Assembly: GCA_029962745.1 (NCBI GenBank)
Contig: CM057151.1
Coordinates: forward strand, 38,415,136-38,479,135
DNA from: Echinometra lucunter
Lineage: Eukaryota > Echinodermata > Echinoidea > Camarodonta > Echinometridae
DNA length: 64,000 bases
Direction of reading: 5' to 3'
Below, in pieces: positions 9,534-21,731 of this stretch (position 1 is its first letter; each line of letters starts with the position of its first letter). The notes below the pieces were generated by a model that had not been told where the DNA came from, searched no databases, and saw nothing but the letters and a program-made list of their open reading frames with translations. Made by a program: the position numbers and the translations under genes.

Positions 9534-12500
9534 CTATTGAAGAAAAAGATTCAAGTGATTAATCAAAATTCTTGAGGAAGAGAGGATTTAAATAAGATCT
9601 ACTTTACAAACAACATTTTCCTTTCAGTTGTCATAATCCTCACATCTGAACACATAATACCATCTTCAGTTCTATAGAAAGTTAGTGTGAAGAGTTTTAA
9701 TCTTATATAAATAAAATACATATGTATTTTATGACTTTTGAGTGAGACAGACGATAGGACACCCACAGGCAATGCCTGAATGATCACTCCTCTTTAAATC
9801 CTGTTTAAGTCGGAGATTTTGCATCTTTATATTTCAACATAGTTTGAAAACTTAGACTCTAAACTTTTGAATGATACAAAGCTTGCCTTGTCTTTGAAAT
9901 TACAGTGAGAATGAGAGCGTGTCAAGCAAGCTAATCACCAGAATAATAGAGAAAACAGGATGAAAAGAGGAGTGACCATTCAGGGGTTGCCTGTGGCCTC
10001 ACTAAAAGGTTGAATGAAATTTTCCTATTATTGACTATGAAGGGATTACCAGAATAGGCTCACACTTGGACTAGTTTCAAAGGAGATATACTTCTCTCCT
10101 TCTTTAGATTTTGAAAGTCACAGAGTGAATAACTTCTGACTCATGCACATATTTCAATAAGGTTTTACCTAGCATGCTGGCATACTTTTATCTTTAAATT
10201 CCTACTAAATGGCAATTTCAAATCAGAGAAAAAACACATTTATGCATTGCAGATGGCCCCCAAATTTGTCAGGTGGCAGATCAATCAATAGACTATCAGA
10301 AAAAAACCCACCCTAAAATCAACTTTTTGACCCCAAGCTCTGCATTTATTCTTTTTACTCTAAAACTCCCACTGTGACTTTCTGTGGTGGAGTGTCACAA
10401 ATTCAGATGTCACTTTGTCTTATGATCAGATAAACCATTAGATAAGGCCCTTATCTAAAGGTTTATCTGCACAGCACAAAAAGTTATAAAAGAAAAAACG
10501 GGAAAAAGGGATACTGCAGTTAAAAGCTTTGAAACATATCTCACCGTATCTTGAACTTCTAGTGCTATTCCTTTCAGTCTCATGAACTTATGTAACTCTG
10601 GGCTTAACTTGTGATACAATGCTCCAGTCCCTATCACCAAGATTTCTGAAGGAAAGGAAAGATGTGACTGATATGATTTTCTATTTTGAAGCTAGAATTT
10701 ATGCTCTACAATAAGAATATGTTTCAGATATGCTGGTGAAAGATAAGCCAATAACAATATGGAGATATGTGTAAGAAGATGCTTTAAAGAACAAACATAC
10801 TTGCCTATGAAATCCCTGAAATGATGTTAAGTGATCTATACTGCTTTGATGCACCTACTTCCCATAAATCATGGCTTTAAAAAAAATATGTGAAGTTTTG
10901 CTTTAGTTTTTTAATCTGAAGATTTCTTTGGAACCAGTATTCTATTAACATAATAAGGTAATAAGAAATACAAGTGATTAAGAACCAGTCAAGATCAGAG
11001 TTTATAATTCCTTTTGCAAATAAGATATAATCTTATCTTCAGGCTTTTCAAAAAACTAGAATGTATCCAGTCTTTTCCTGTCTCCCTCACCGTGCATTCA
11101 TATATTCATAAAAACCACATATATTGTGCTCACCTATCTTGGGTTCTATCAGATGAAATAATGACAGACTGTCTTCATGAATGTCATCCAATCCAGCAAT
11201 CTAAAGGTAAAGAAAGGAAAAGAGTTGACATTTTTTCCTCTAAATTTTTGAATTCCAAAGTTGTAGAAATGGATGTATCAATGAGGTGCACTCTAAAAGT
11301 TGGCTAGTTCCCCTGACTTGTCTACTTTTAATTAATGAATAACATTAATTGAAATTTAAAGACTTACCTGCACATGGTAAAACTGTTAAAATACTATTAC
11401 TCCTTGAGCTATATTTGTGTCATTAACTGAAATATTTTGGCATATGAAAGGTCTCTTTTCTCCTTTCTTTTTCTTAATTTCATTTTCAGCAAGTCAAGTA
11501 TAACAATTAGTATCAATATACATGTACAATGTAAGATTATTCCCACCCATTTAATACAATATGTTATTATCATTCCCGAACAGCAGTAGCATAAATTATT
11601 CATCACACTGGATAGTAAATATGCTATGGAATATTTTTGCTCTACTTTCTTTTATTCCCGACAAATGAATTACATGTAATTACATAATACATTATCGGTA
11701 TATAATAAAGTCAGTTCAGTTCTTTTCATTCTTGAATAGAAATGAAAAGCAAATATGCATACAATCAGAGTAAATTATTGTTCTTGTGTATCATAAGGCT
11801 TCAGTTTTATATCTTTTTTCAGATTGGTTTGGATAATTTTTCATGTACCTGACTGCTAGAAAGCATGCATGCTTGTATAAAGTAAGCAGCCAGAGAACCA
11901 ACAGCTTTAAGTTCTATCTGAGGGACCTGTTAATGATGGTTAATGCCTTACTACAGAAAACTAGTGCATCGATTTGCTATCAAACCCAGGTCAACGGTCA
12001 ACGAGACCACTGCTCTACCAACTCAGCTATTGCGCCTCATAATACCTGAATACCTGAAAATATACATCTTCATCCATTCCATTTTCTCTTTCTAATACTT
12101 ACATTCCAGGACACCAAACTTCTGGGCAAGATGGCTACAGGACCATAGACCTTGTCTCCGCTGATTGTAAAACCTTGAACGCTGTAGTTTGAGATGAAGG
12201 GGACGTCAGAGGTCTCCTTAGAGAGGAGACTGATTGTCGTTCTTGTGTAGAGTTCATCGTCAGTGGGTTGAAGCTTGCCCATGCATCTTGAAGTTGTGTT
12301 CAGTAACCTGCACATGGGATATAAATGCTTGAATAAATATTCAAAAAGAATTACTGAGTAAGATGAGCAATGATCAAAGTCTCCAGCAAAAAGTGGCAAT
12401 CTGGATGGAGAGTGTAAAAAAATGTTTGAGACAAACTTTTAATATCCCTTCAAAACCTTGCTACTAGATTATTAAAGAGTTTCTAAAGTTATCTAGAGCT

Positions 12501-14144
12501 TAGTTTAAATACAATAGATGCTTACTAAGTTTTGCAAAACTTTTATCCCAATGACCAAGGATAAATTTAGTTACCCAACTCTCTTTTCTCAGCAAATTTT
12601 ATCCCGCATACTTTTTTCTTCTTCTTTTGAGGGAAGGAGATGGTATCTGCTGAAAAAATGACAAATTTCAAAAGTTGTACATATCAAGCCAATTAAATGT
12701 CCCTTACATAGCTACCTACTGCATTTCTTGCAAAATGGTCCCTGCCTAAATTGCAAGCTCAAACCAAGAAATACACTGCTCTCTTTCTCTCCCTCTCTTT
12801 CTCTCTCTGACTGTGATTGAGTCAATGCTATGTCTATCTCTTCTTCTTTCTTCTTCTTCTTCTTCTTCTTCTTCCTCCTCCTCTTCCTCTAATCTCCTTC
12901 CTCCCCTCTTCTCCTTCTGCAATTAAAAATGCTACCCATCCAAAGAAAGGAAAAATATACAATGAGAAACTGTGTCTGTGCACAGTTATGCTACTGAATA
13001 AAATGCTTTTCTTTCAATTGAACCTGAAATAATATGAATCTGACAGATTAAAATTTAAGTATTCGTCACTCCTCCCGATGAAGTAAAAAAAATTGGGTTT
13101 GAATTATAAGTCAATGATAAATTTGCGAGTTACCACACACAACACGCCACCCCGGGCAGCGTGTTTTCGTTTTACACCACAGCCTAGGCAGTTTCGCGAA
13201 AAAATCCTACAAGTGCTATGGTGAAAGAGTCTAAGTCCTCAGCGCACAGCGCAGCCATTGCAAGATATCCACTGCATGCATACACATCATACATTGTAAA
13301 TGTGCGCGAACGAGCTGAGCCCATAGAGTTCTATGGCTGAGCCTGATCTTATCTCAAGGAGAAAAAACAATGAAATACATAAGGAGAGAGAAGAAGCTAG
13401 ATGGAAGGAAGAAAAAATAAAAACATAGGACACGGGAGAGGATAGATGAGAGGGAGAGGATAGATGAGAGGAAGAATAAAGAAATACATGAAGAAAGAAC
13501 AGAGGATACAGAATTCCCTATTTCTTTGTGTTTTTTTCTTTTATTTAATACCTTTCCCTTTTCTTCATGGACTGCTAAGCCTATCTTTCTTTTTACATTT
13601 CTTTGGGCATTCCTCTCGTCTGTTTCTTCGCCTTCAGTTCCTTGAAGGCCCCTTTTCCTCCCTTTTCCTTCTGTATTTCTTTGCCGTCTCTTTCATCTAT
13701 TCTCTCTGTACACATACACGATCGTCGCGTGCATGCACCGCTGTTTAGTGCAGTGGTAGGAGAGCTGAATCTCTGGCTGAAACAAAACCTAGACTTTGAA
13801 ACCAGCACGTTTGATGCAATTAATCGCAAAACTGCCTAGGCTGTGGTGTAAAACGGAAACGCGCCCCCGGGCACGCCACCACCACCAACAACCAAAAACA
13901 TTTCCCCAAAAAACACACGACCTAGTACAGTATGGGACTACAGAGAGTCTCTCTCATTTGCCTTTTCCTATATTACACGAATTCAAGCCAGTATACAGAG
14001 CCATATATTAGATGAAAATAGCAATAATCCATTTATTTACATTTACCTATTGCAAGGTGAAGTGCTGGAAAGAAACTTTCCGTAAAAGAGCGCTTTCCGG
14101 GAGAGATTTCTTGTCACTAACGTTAGACTCTTTAGAGATGCCAT
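9444..14144 (-). CDS. NDUFAF3: NADH dehydrogenase complex I assembly factor 3 (five exons)
   Basis: Joined coding exons on the minus strand are 14144-14047, 12307-12103, 11200-11134, 10645-10545 and 9533-9444: 561 nt, 186 aa, against 184 aa in human. All junctions are GT-AG and the phases (2, 0, 1, 0) close exactly. Residues 1-32 (MASLKSLTLVTRNLSRKALF...) are basic, free of acidic residues and Ser/Leu-rich, as in a mitochondrial presequence. The Mth938/DUF498-like domain follows: YSVQGFTISGDKVYGPVAIL and SWN in exon 2, IHEDSLSLFHLIEPKI across exon 3, ILVIGTG in exon 4, and EVQDTPHACATFNYL across exons 4/5. In the family, the protein works with NDUFAF4 in early assembly of the complex I Q-module at the inner membrane. 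The start is the first ATG of the presequence. No breaks were found. Confidence 0.96.
10545..10645 (-). CDS. NDUFAF3: NDUFAF3 exon 4
   Basis: 101 nt, phase 1 to 0. Acceptor TCCTTCAG|AAATC and donor GATACG|GTGAGA. It encodes EILVIGTG and KGIALEVQDT, the conserved core of the fold. Confidence 0.95.
11134..11200 (-). CDS. NDUFAF3: NDUFAF3 exon 3
   Basis: 67 nt, phase 0 to 1. Acceptor CTTTAG|ATTGCT and donor AAGATAG|GTGAGC. It reads IAGLDDIHEDSLSLFHLIEP, equivalent to the family's segment preceding the EPKIE strand. Confidence 0.94.
11845..12037 (-). mobile_element. tRNA-derived SINE, family 1, copy 1
   Basis: On the minus strand it starts with a tRNA-like head (A box TAGCTGAGTTGGTAGAGC, degenerate B box CTGGGTTTGATAGC). 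The body is shared with 49640-49833, including GAGGGACCTGTTAATG-like and AAGCATGCATGC-like segments. It lies in NDUFAF3 intron 2, in the same orientation as the gene. Confidence 0.7.
12103..12307 (-). CDS. NDUFAF3: NDUFAF3 exon 2
   Basis: 205 nt. Acceptor CATGTGCAG|GTTACT and donor GGAAT|GTAAGT. It carries the most recognisable family segment (GFTISGDKVYGPVAILPRSL), and it closes in phase 0 after W-N. Confidence 0.95.
12780..12905. repeat. Polypyrimidine microsatellite
   Basis: CTCTTTCT and (CTT)n/(CCT)n tracts run for about 120 bp in NDUFAF3 intron 1. The Leu/Pro-rich frame over it is not a gene. Confidence 0.8.
13151..13871. mobile_element. 721-bp TIR element with 8-bp target duplication
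   Basis: The ends CCCGGGCAGCGTGTTTTCG and, inverted, CCCGGGGGCGCGTTTCCG continue into a shared GTTTTACACCACAGCCTAGG. TIRs are about 45 bp. The flanks CACGCCAC (13143-13150 and 13872-13879) are identical octamers. The interior holds purine-rich and pyrimidine-rich repeats; no transposase was seen. It sits in NDUFAF3 intron 1. Confidence 0.8.
14047..14144 (-). CDS. NDUFAF3: NDUFAF3 exon 1 (presequence)
   Basis: ATG at 14144-14142; 98 nt coding, ending in phase 2 at a donor reading AG|GTAAAT on the minus strand. It encodes the mitochondrial targeting sequence. Confidence 0.93.
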
Positions 14145-15340
14145 GATCACCGATTGAGTAATAACGGATGTGTTTACACGCACAAAATTTAGCAGTGTAC
14201 TCTATAATATTAAGTATGCGAAGTGGTTATGTTATGAAAAAGTGTAAACACAGCTTTCAATTGCGTATGGAATGCTGTATGCATATTTTACATATATTTT
14301 CCCCATACCTCGGTGCAGTAATATTTTAATGCCGATAAATGCAACGATATTTTCCGTAGATAATGATCATAAGACAAAAGTCGATTGATCATTGGTGTAG
14401 ACAGGTCCTCATTGATGATTCCCCAGATGTATTTAACACATATAACACATAAAATTATATGTGTGTGTGTTATATTTTAAATATAGTACACACACACATA
14501 GGCCTACAACCCCCGGGATACTCCCACTTCAAAAAGTGGGGCCTATTAAACACCTTAAGGGGTCTCCCCTCCCTACCCCCTGCCCCTGACCCCAACATCG
14601 GTTTGGGTAGTTGCCCTTCCAAAAATTTTAAATGTAGTCCATAAGGAAGTTCTGTGCCCAACATGGTGCCTTTATCCACCTTGTAATGTTTCGATTGCTA
14701 ATTAGCCAAGCCCCTGTGACCACAGAAATAGTGCCTGTGACCTGGTTATGTTGATTTTTGCCTGGATTTGCGGACGGCCTGATCGATTCGTCACAGCAAT
14801 CTGGGGGAGTATGCCCTCTAGTGTGAATATATAGGATCTCTATGGGCCTACCCCAATCCCCCCCCCCCCCCCGTGATTGATTACATGGATAATGATCATT
14901 ATAATAAGTGGGGGAAAAAATTGGATGTTTGAAATGAATCAAGTGAGGACTCCATGTTAAGTTCTGCCTATCAGACCGAAGGTTCTATATAGATATAGAT
15001 ATAATTTTTTTTACTGTACCTGTAACTTAAAACAACTCAAATTTTTCACAAAACTGGTCGGTTTTTTTAAACTTTATAATGTTTTGCTTAAAATGAAACC
15101 AAATTCGCTATCATTCTAAGAAAGAAAAGATCCCTTTAGGGATTTTGCACTCCAGTGTGTACTTTTGCAACGATATGGGTGAAAATATCATTTTGAACAA
15201 TAAAGTTACCTATGTTTCAGGTCATGATCTAAAAGTGGGGGCATGTTTAGGGATTTTCCACCACAAAACCATATCCTATGTTTAGGGATTTCTTGCAAAA
15301 AAGCAGCCCATTAGAGCGGCACACCCCATACCATATTAGG
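14145..15340. other. Upstream flank of NDUFAF3, repeat remnants
   Basis: The first few hundred bases should hold the NDUFAF3 promoter and 5' UTR, but no TATA box or initiator could be singled out. From 14395 to about 14660 lies a dispersed repeat (GTGTAGACAGGTCCTCAT..., CCACTTCAAAAAGTGGGGC) related to 19783-19935. A poly-C run is at 14858-14872. No gene was recognised. Confidence 0.45.
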
Positions 15341-15345
15341 CGAAT

Positions 15346-15660
15346 ACTGTCTCATTGAGACATGTACATCATCCGCGTAAATGACTTTCTGAAAAGCAGG
15401 GATTAAAGTAGGACGGAAATAATGTATTACATCTCCGATTTTTATACCCCTAACAGGGATTTTAAGCAAGGATTGAATCATTATCTCCTAATTACGTAAC
15501 ATTTTCCTGGATTTTCCTGATTTTGATACCCTTTTTTCCGATTTGTTTTTGATACCCTAAACTGGATCCCATGCAGGGTTCCCCACCCGGTGCTGAAAAA
15601 CGACCCTGTTTCTACTTTTTTGTTTACGCGGATGATGTACGGGCTTCAATGAGACAAATC
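15346..15660. mobile_element. ~315-bp TIR element
   Basis: The left end TGTCTCATTGAGACATGTAC continues to ATCATCCGCGTAAA. It is matched inverted on the right by TTTACGCGGATGATGTAC and then CAATGAGACA. Arms are about 35 bp. No coding capacity. Confidence 0.6.
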
Positions 15661-16199
15661 CCCCACCCCGGGCACCAAGCCAGGATGACAGTGCTTTCAA
15701 AGGCTATATAGGCCCGCTTTGGAAAGTCACTGAATGCAGAAAAGGAAACTGCCTCCTGCAGTCTTGCACAATAACCTGTGGACACTTATAGGTCAAATGG
15801 CGGAGATGAACGCTATATTTCTTCCACTGGCGTACTGAGGGGGGGGGGGGGGGGGGCCAAATAAATTTCAACCATGGTTTATTTTCAATTTTTTATTAGT
15901 GATATCACGCGAATTTCATTACTTCTCCCTAGACTCCCTTTCTACTGTTAAGTAACGCATTCACAATTTCCCAAATAACATGCATAGCAAGGCAGAAAAC
16001 ACGCATAATATCAATACTAATGTGTTTTATGATATAACACTTGGTTTTATCTGTTTATCTGACAATGGATTCAAACTTTGATAATGAATATTCTTAGATT
16101 TACCAAAACTAGACACGGGCTTTAAGTTTGTAGTCCCAAATAGTGTTCTTTTACAGAGTTGCAAACCATCAATACTGCAAAAAACTCCTTTGGGAGTGC

Positions 16200-16560
16200 A
16201 CTTGCGTAGCCAAGGGGGGGGGGCGATGGGGGCGGTCACCCCCTCCAAAACGCCAACAAAAAAATAAGGAAAAAAGTAGAAGGAAAAAAGCGGGAGCGAG
16301 AAAAGAAAAAAGATAAGAGAACGTAAGAAAGAGCGGGAGCAGACAAGGAACAATTCAAAGAAACGTCGGAGCTTCCGCGCTTCGCGCGGGAGGGGGAAAA
16401 CTCCCCCCTCCCTGCACCCTCCCCCCTCCCAGCCCCCTCCCACCTAGGGAGCGCGCTTTTCGCGCTCAGTAAGCATGGTAAGTGATTCACACGCTTCGCG
16501 TGCTCACTACCGCCCCATTAAAATGAAATCCTAGCTACACCACCGTGGGAGTGAAACCCT
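16200..16560 (-). repeat. G-rich dispersed repeat with GCGC hairpins
   Basis: The segment contains poly-G, small palindromes (CCGCGCTTCGCGCGG, GAGCGCGCTTTTCGCGCTC, CACGCTTCGCGTG) and a minus-strand end reading GGTGTAGCTAGGATTTCATT. It appears to be a degraded repeat. Glycine- and proline-rich open frames over it are not genes. Confidence 0.4.
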
Positions 16561-16869
16561 GGTACTCCACCGCATCACACCCTCTCCATGCTCGTCCCTT
16601 TTATTTCATAGTGTCTTTGTCTGTATTATCATCATAAGTAATAAAGTATTTTGTGTAACGCTGGCATTTGTTTGAAACTTACGAAGATTATATGGGCTGC
16701 ATGTTTTCATAATCATGTTTCCAAGCTCATGAAAAAAAATCTTTTCCGGTCTCTCCGGGTAGATTCATGACACGCTTATCCATAATCATGATAATAGTAC
16801 ATGTCATCAAATTTGATGTTTCATATTGCATGTATTCTACTTCAAATGTTTATTTTTCATGATATTTAC

Positions 16870-16915
16870 TTCTTTTGTTGGAAATGAGAAAAAATAAAAA
16901 TTGAACTGAACTGAA
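16870..16915 (+). repeat. Retroelement tail (TGAAC)n
   Basis: AAAAATAAAAATTGAACTGAACTGAAG has an AATAAA-like signal followed by a short tandem repeat, as in LINE 3' tails. A second tail of another unit (ACTTCAA) lies at 17062-17100. Confidence 0.5.
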
Positions 16916-17223
16916 GTTGGAATTTCCTTTTCAGGTTTTGCAGATTATACATTTTTTAAGTCGAAAAAATGAAAAAGCTCCGTATCGTGAGGGGGGGGGG
17001 GGTACCTCGGCTCGGTCGCTACATAAGAATAAGAATATGTATGTTTATTTAATTGTGTTACTTACATTATGTGGAAATAAAAGAAACTTCAAACTTCAAA
17101 CACTCCCTCAGGGTTGGTCGCTTCGCTCCTCGCAAAGATTGAGCCCCCCCCCCCCCCCCAATATTTTGGCTCATTACGCCACTGATTTCTTCCACTATCA
17201 GAGCAGGTGGTTATTGGAAGAGA

Positions 17224-17420
17224 AGATAGAATAGAATAGAATAGAATAGAATTTATTGACTCTTACGACCCCCTTCTGGGGTATGAGAGTACAACACATT
17301 TACATGACATGATAATGATACAAAAGAAAATAATGTATACAAACATATAATAATAATACAAAAGAAAAATACCGAATACAGTGTCCAAAAAAAACAAAAC
17401 AAAAAAAACAACAACACTAA
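17224..17420 (-). repeat. Minus-strand retroelement tail
   Basis: (GAATA)n at 17224-17252 followed by TTTATT reads on the minus strand as AATAAA followed by (TTCTA)n, the 3' end of a retroelement whose body runs rightward. Its coding part is not recognisable. Confidence 0.45.
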
Positions 17421-17672
17421 AATACAAATGTTTAACGGTATGAAGATGTTCTAAACCTAGGCTATGCTACGGTAGGGTAGGCCTAAGCTTTTTTGTTGTT
17501 GTTTGGGGGATAGTTTTGTTGATTTTTGGGGGGGTTTTATTTTGTTTTGTTCTGTTTTGTTTTGTTTGATTTTGTTTGGGTTGGGTTGGTTTTGTTTGGT
17601 ATGGTTTTTGTTTGCTTGATTGTTTGTGTTGTTTTCTTATTAGTTCTTTCTGATAAATGTCCATTTTTTTGT

Positions 17673-17918
17673 TCATTTGCACAGTTCGCTTTCCATAGAC
17701 AGATTTTCACGCGGTTTCCTCAACCGAGCAAGATTCAGCGCTTGTCTGTAATCGGTATCACGAGTTGTTTGTCCCGGGCAAGTCTCCCGTCCTAGATCCT
17801 CAGCCCTGCGGGCATGCCTTGAGTGGTCGCTCTGCATCTGGTCGATGTCTCTCCTGCTGGCCTTGCGTGCATACAGTGTGTGGTTTCGTTTCGTGATCCA
17901 CCCACTGCTGAACGTCAT
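17673..17918 (-). CDS. Uncharacterised small ORF, 81 aa
   Basis: A complete ATG-to-TGA frame on the minus strand starts MTFSSGWITKRNHTLY and ends in NLARLRKPRENLSMESELCK. It is rich in Arg, Asp and Glu. Third codon positions lean to G/C although the neighbourhood is AT-rich, and no repeat signature overlaps it. I do not recognise a family and see no membrane segment or signal peptide. It may be a single-exon small gene, an exon of a larger minus-strand gene, or chance. Confidence 0.35.
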   Translation of the reverse strand: MTFSSGWITKRNHTLYARKASRRDIDQMQSDHSRHARRAEDLGRETCPGQTTRDTDYRQALNLARLRKPRENLSMESELCK

Positions 17919-18138
17919 GCTCTGCTATTCTTTTTGTGGAAATTTGGTACATTTCTAGAATAACTGATTGGTAAGTGCTACCAGAAGCCTGGCCCTGGGA
18001 GTGGGAGACCTGCTTTTGACTTTGTTAAGCCTTAAGTTAAGCATGTTGTTGTCAAGTAACGTATTTGACAGCAAAGTCAAAACGCAAACTTGGCAAAGCG
18101 GCAAATTTAACTCAACTAGAGTAAGTTAGACATAAGAT

Positions 18139-18182
18139 GAAAGGAGGAGAATGAGGAGAAGAAGAGGAGAAAGAGGAAGAGA

Positions 18183-18216
<34 letters not shown>

Positions 18217-18440
18217 AGAGAAGAAGAAGAAGGGGAAGAAGAAGAAGAAGAAGGAGGAGGAGGAGGAGGAGGAGGAGGAGAAAAAGAAGAGAGAGAAGAG
18301 AAAGAGAAGAGGAAGAAGAATAAGGAGGAGGAGGAGAATCACAGAAGAGCAAGAAAGAAAGGAGGAAGAAAGAAAACATAAAAGGTGCATGTGGACGAGA
18401 GGAGAAAGAGAAGAAAAAGGAAGAGGAGGGCCAAGAGGCG
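18139..18440. repeat. 300-bp polypurine tract
   Basis: The plus strand is almost exclusively A/G ((GAA)n, (GGA)n, GAGAGA) for about 300 bp with very few pyrimidines. Such homopurine-homopyrimidine DNA can form triplexes. Long Arg/Glu or Ser/Phe frames over it are artefacts. Confidence 0.9.
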
Positions 18441-18449
18441 ACGATAGAG

Positions 18450-20180
18450 GGTATGATTGATAACGATCCCACAGTTGAATAATTTATTTGTGATATTGTC
18501 AGTCACATTGAACTTGTCCATCAGGGGCCAGTCAGTTTCTCAAAATGGTCATAAGTCTAATTTTTTAAAACTAAATTCTCGCGTTTCATAATACATGCGC
18601 CACCAACGTCCGTACCATGAGAGGCCTATTAGGCCCTATTTTCCAACTCGCAGGTCGACAACTGTTTTTAAAATAGTGCACGCTGCGAGTGAGAGTTGAC
18701 CAATTTAAGAAATATTTAACTGATTGAAGGATCCCAAGTACAGGGAAGAAGAAGAATGAGTAAGTAGTTGGGTCCAGAGAAAATATGAAGTGTTAGAAGT
18801 CTGTAATCAATTAGAATAGGAGCAGAAAAGGCAACTTGTGTAAGGTTTTGTTGACCCATCTCGTGCTAGAGTGACTGAACCGAATGAGGGCGCACGGTTT
18901 GCGAAATGCGAGAACTTTCATTGAATCCTTTTTCTTTTTATTACCATGAACACTTTATTTTGATAAACTAGCAAATGAAAGTGTTTGGGGGTACCGATCT
19001 TACATTCAAACTGATAATGAACTTAATTTATTACTCATAACTTCGGTTTCTCAGGTTGTATTTGGTATAATCTACATAATTTGAAGAATATTGTGTATTT
19101 ATAACACCTTGCTACTATTTCTAATCTTTTCATTCCCTAATTCATTCAAATATTTGCAGTTTGATTAAAATTCTTTTACAAAATGTGTAATTGCTATCAA
19201 GGCTATGTGTCAGCACATATCCTTGTCAATAGTGTCAATATATCTTTAGATTTCTAACTGGTGTGAAATGGTTTAGGAAGATCAGAGGCATCAGAGTTTG
19301 CAGACAAAGTTATGACTGTCTTATCGTTGGTTTCCAGAAACTGCCCCCTGGACTGTAGATCTATGTGTGCTTTGAAATAGAGTGTAAGATGTGTGTGTTT
19401 GTCAGTTTAAAAGGTAGGATGGGGGGTCATGTGTTCGCAGACTTTAACAAAAAAATGAAGCCTTGTTTTTGTCTTTGAATTCAACAAAAAACTATTCATT
19501 AAATAGCACTAATCATCATCACTATTTGTTCTCTGTGATATTGTCTAAGACAAGTGCTAGAAAATTTAAGAAATATTGCTTGTAAACTTCTTTAAATGGC
19601 TGTTTTGAATCGACTGTCTGGGTACACAAACTGTCCGGACACACAACATCTGGGTATACTACATTTTCTGTTTGGATGTGATCAAATTTAACGGGCAAAA
19701 CCTTTGACGTGTATTTTTTTGTATCATGTATTGTAATTCATTCCTCGGATAATTTTTGTCATTTTACAGTGTTGTTGAGTTCATTAGTGTAGGCAGGTCC
19801 TCATACCTGGGGGGGGGGGGATGATTCCCCCATGGGCCCCATTGATACATCTATACACACATATACATCCACTTCAGAAAGTGGGGGGGGGGGGGGGGGT
19901 ATCTATGCCCCTAGTTGGGTTGCCCTTTGCCCTGGACAAGCACTCCATTGGGTTTGGTACCAATGTGATGGAGAACTAGAGCACCATCCTCCTGGTCTGA
20001 ATCTATAACAGATGAGGGTTTTTTCTCAGAAGTGTTTTTTCTTCCACTTTTAGTTACTCGGTAGTCATAATGAGGAATTTAAGTTCTGCAACGGATAGAC
20101 TCGTAATTATTGGGAAATGCACTACTACCACAGTTAATATAATTTCCCAGTGATTACAGTCTACTACTGGTCAGCATAGG
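18450..20180. other. Non-coding stretch upstream of NSMCE3
   Basis: No coding exon was recognised. If NSMCE3 has a non-coding first exon it should lie somewhere here or nearer the gene, but no donor could be tied to it. A dispersed repeat with poly-G runs lies at 19783-19935. Confidence 0.4.
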
Positions 20181-20646
20181 AATTATTATTTTTTTTTTTA
20201 GGGGCTTTTTTTTTTTAAATTGGGGCTACCACTGAATATCTTGGGGCTATTTTTCTTATTAAGGGGCTACTTTTTGTCGCACATCTGTAACTTTTGAAAG
20301 TATCCGTTGGCGTTCTTAGACTCATTATAATGCATAAAAGCACAGAACATTTATAACTGTAAACTGTATTAGATTGGGGATTTGTACTATCAAAGTAACT
20401 CAAAGTGATCACTGAATGATATGTTAGGATCACATGCCCGGCCACACTAGAAATATCTGCAGTCACAGATATGTACAGTCACAGCAGGGAGTCAGAAAGC
20501 CCTCATTGCAAGGCAATCTTTTGTGAAAAAACAACTAGTTTTCATATTCTAGAATACACCTTCATTTCACAAAAGCTAAAAGAGACAGCCAAATATCACA
20601 TTTAAAGTAAGTTCTTAACATATAAATACCTTTTCAGATACTTTTG

Positions 20647-21024
20647 GGGTGATATTACTTGTTGAATTTCGATCATCTGACAACCGACTCAAAAGACTAT
20701 GTGTGGGACTGAACTCAGAAATTTAGCCGTTTTGTGATTTCAGACTCATTTTGAGGTGATAAATTTCTTAAACCAAATATACAGAGGCATCTGACACTAT
20801 CTCTTGACTAAATATCATCACTGAAAAAACCGCCGGGTGATATTACTTGTTGAATTTCGATAAACACAACCGACTCAAAAGACTATGTGTGGGACTGAAC
20901 TCAGAAATTTAGCTGTTTTGTGATTTCAGACTTATTTTGAGGTGATAAATTTCTTGAACCAAATATACAGAGGCATCTGACACTATCTCTTGACTAAATA
21001 TCATCACTGAAAAAACCGCCGGAT
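20647..21024 (+). repeat. 188-bp tandem duplication
   Basis: Two nearly identical units (from TGATATTACTTGTTG at 20650 and 20838) differ at a handful of positions, for example CATCTGACAACC against AACACAACC. The similarity suggests a recent duplication. No gene content. Confidence 0.85.
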
Positions 21025-21731
21025 GGCATATTGGTGGGATTCTAGGATGATATTTTGGGGGAGCCGAATGGAAACTGTGTGGTAGTAGAATGTTGACAGT
21101 GCACTGCGCGCGCATGAGCTCTATGCATGTATTGCGCAATATGCACAGGCTAGACTTGCGATATCGCAAGGTAAGGTAGCATGGTTGCAATTTCATAGCG
21201 ACTGACACTCCTCGATTCGTATCAATCGGACACAAAAGCACGATGCTTGTGAAGGTATTATTATACTTTCATGAAATCATAAAGGTTTACTCGCTCAGAA
21301 AAACTGTTAAGACTTTCAAAAGGGGCATATATATTGGGGCGACTCTGAAATAAATAGTCGCCCCAAAGCATTAGATTTTGAGAATTTTAGGGGCGATTTG
21401 GGCTGTCATGAGGGCGAAATCGCCCGTCGTCCTCGTGTATTTCCGATGCTGCTACTGGTACATAAAAGCAGTTGTGGATTGTGAGGGTTTGGAATCATGT
21501 ATTGACAGTCTTGTTGAAAACCTGAAAACCATTCACAATATGTGCTAAATGCAGATACGGGAGATCGGATTATTTACATTTCTGAACAATTTATGGATCT
21601 TGTGATATTAGTGTGTTAATATCAGGACATTTCAGCAGTTATCCTGTTCATATGACATTGTTATGAATTTTCCCATATTTACAAAAAATAATGAAAAAAA
21701 CCCTGTTATTATTATTCTTCTTTTTCTCCAG

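Noticed and set aside
18116..18472. Long Ser/Phe/Leu or Arg/Glu frames
   Set aside because: Direct translations of the homopurine/homopyrimidine tract.
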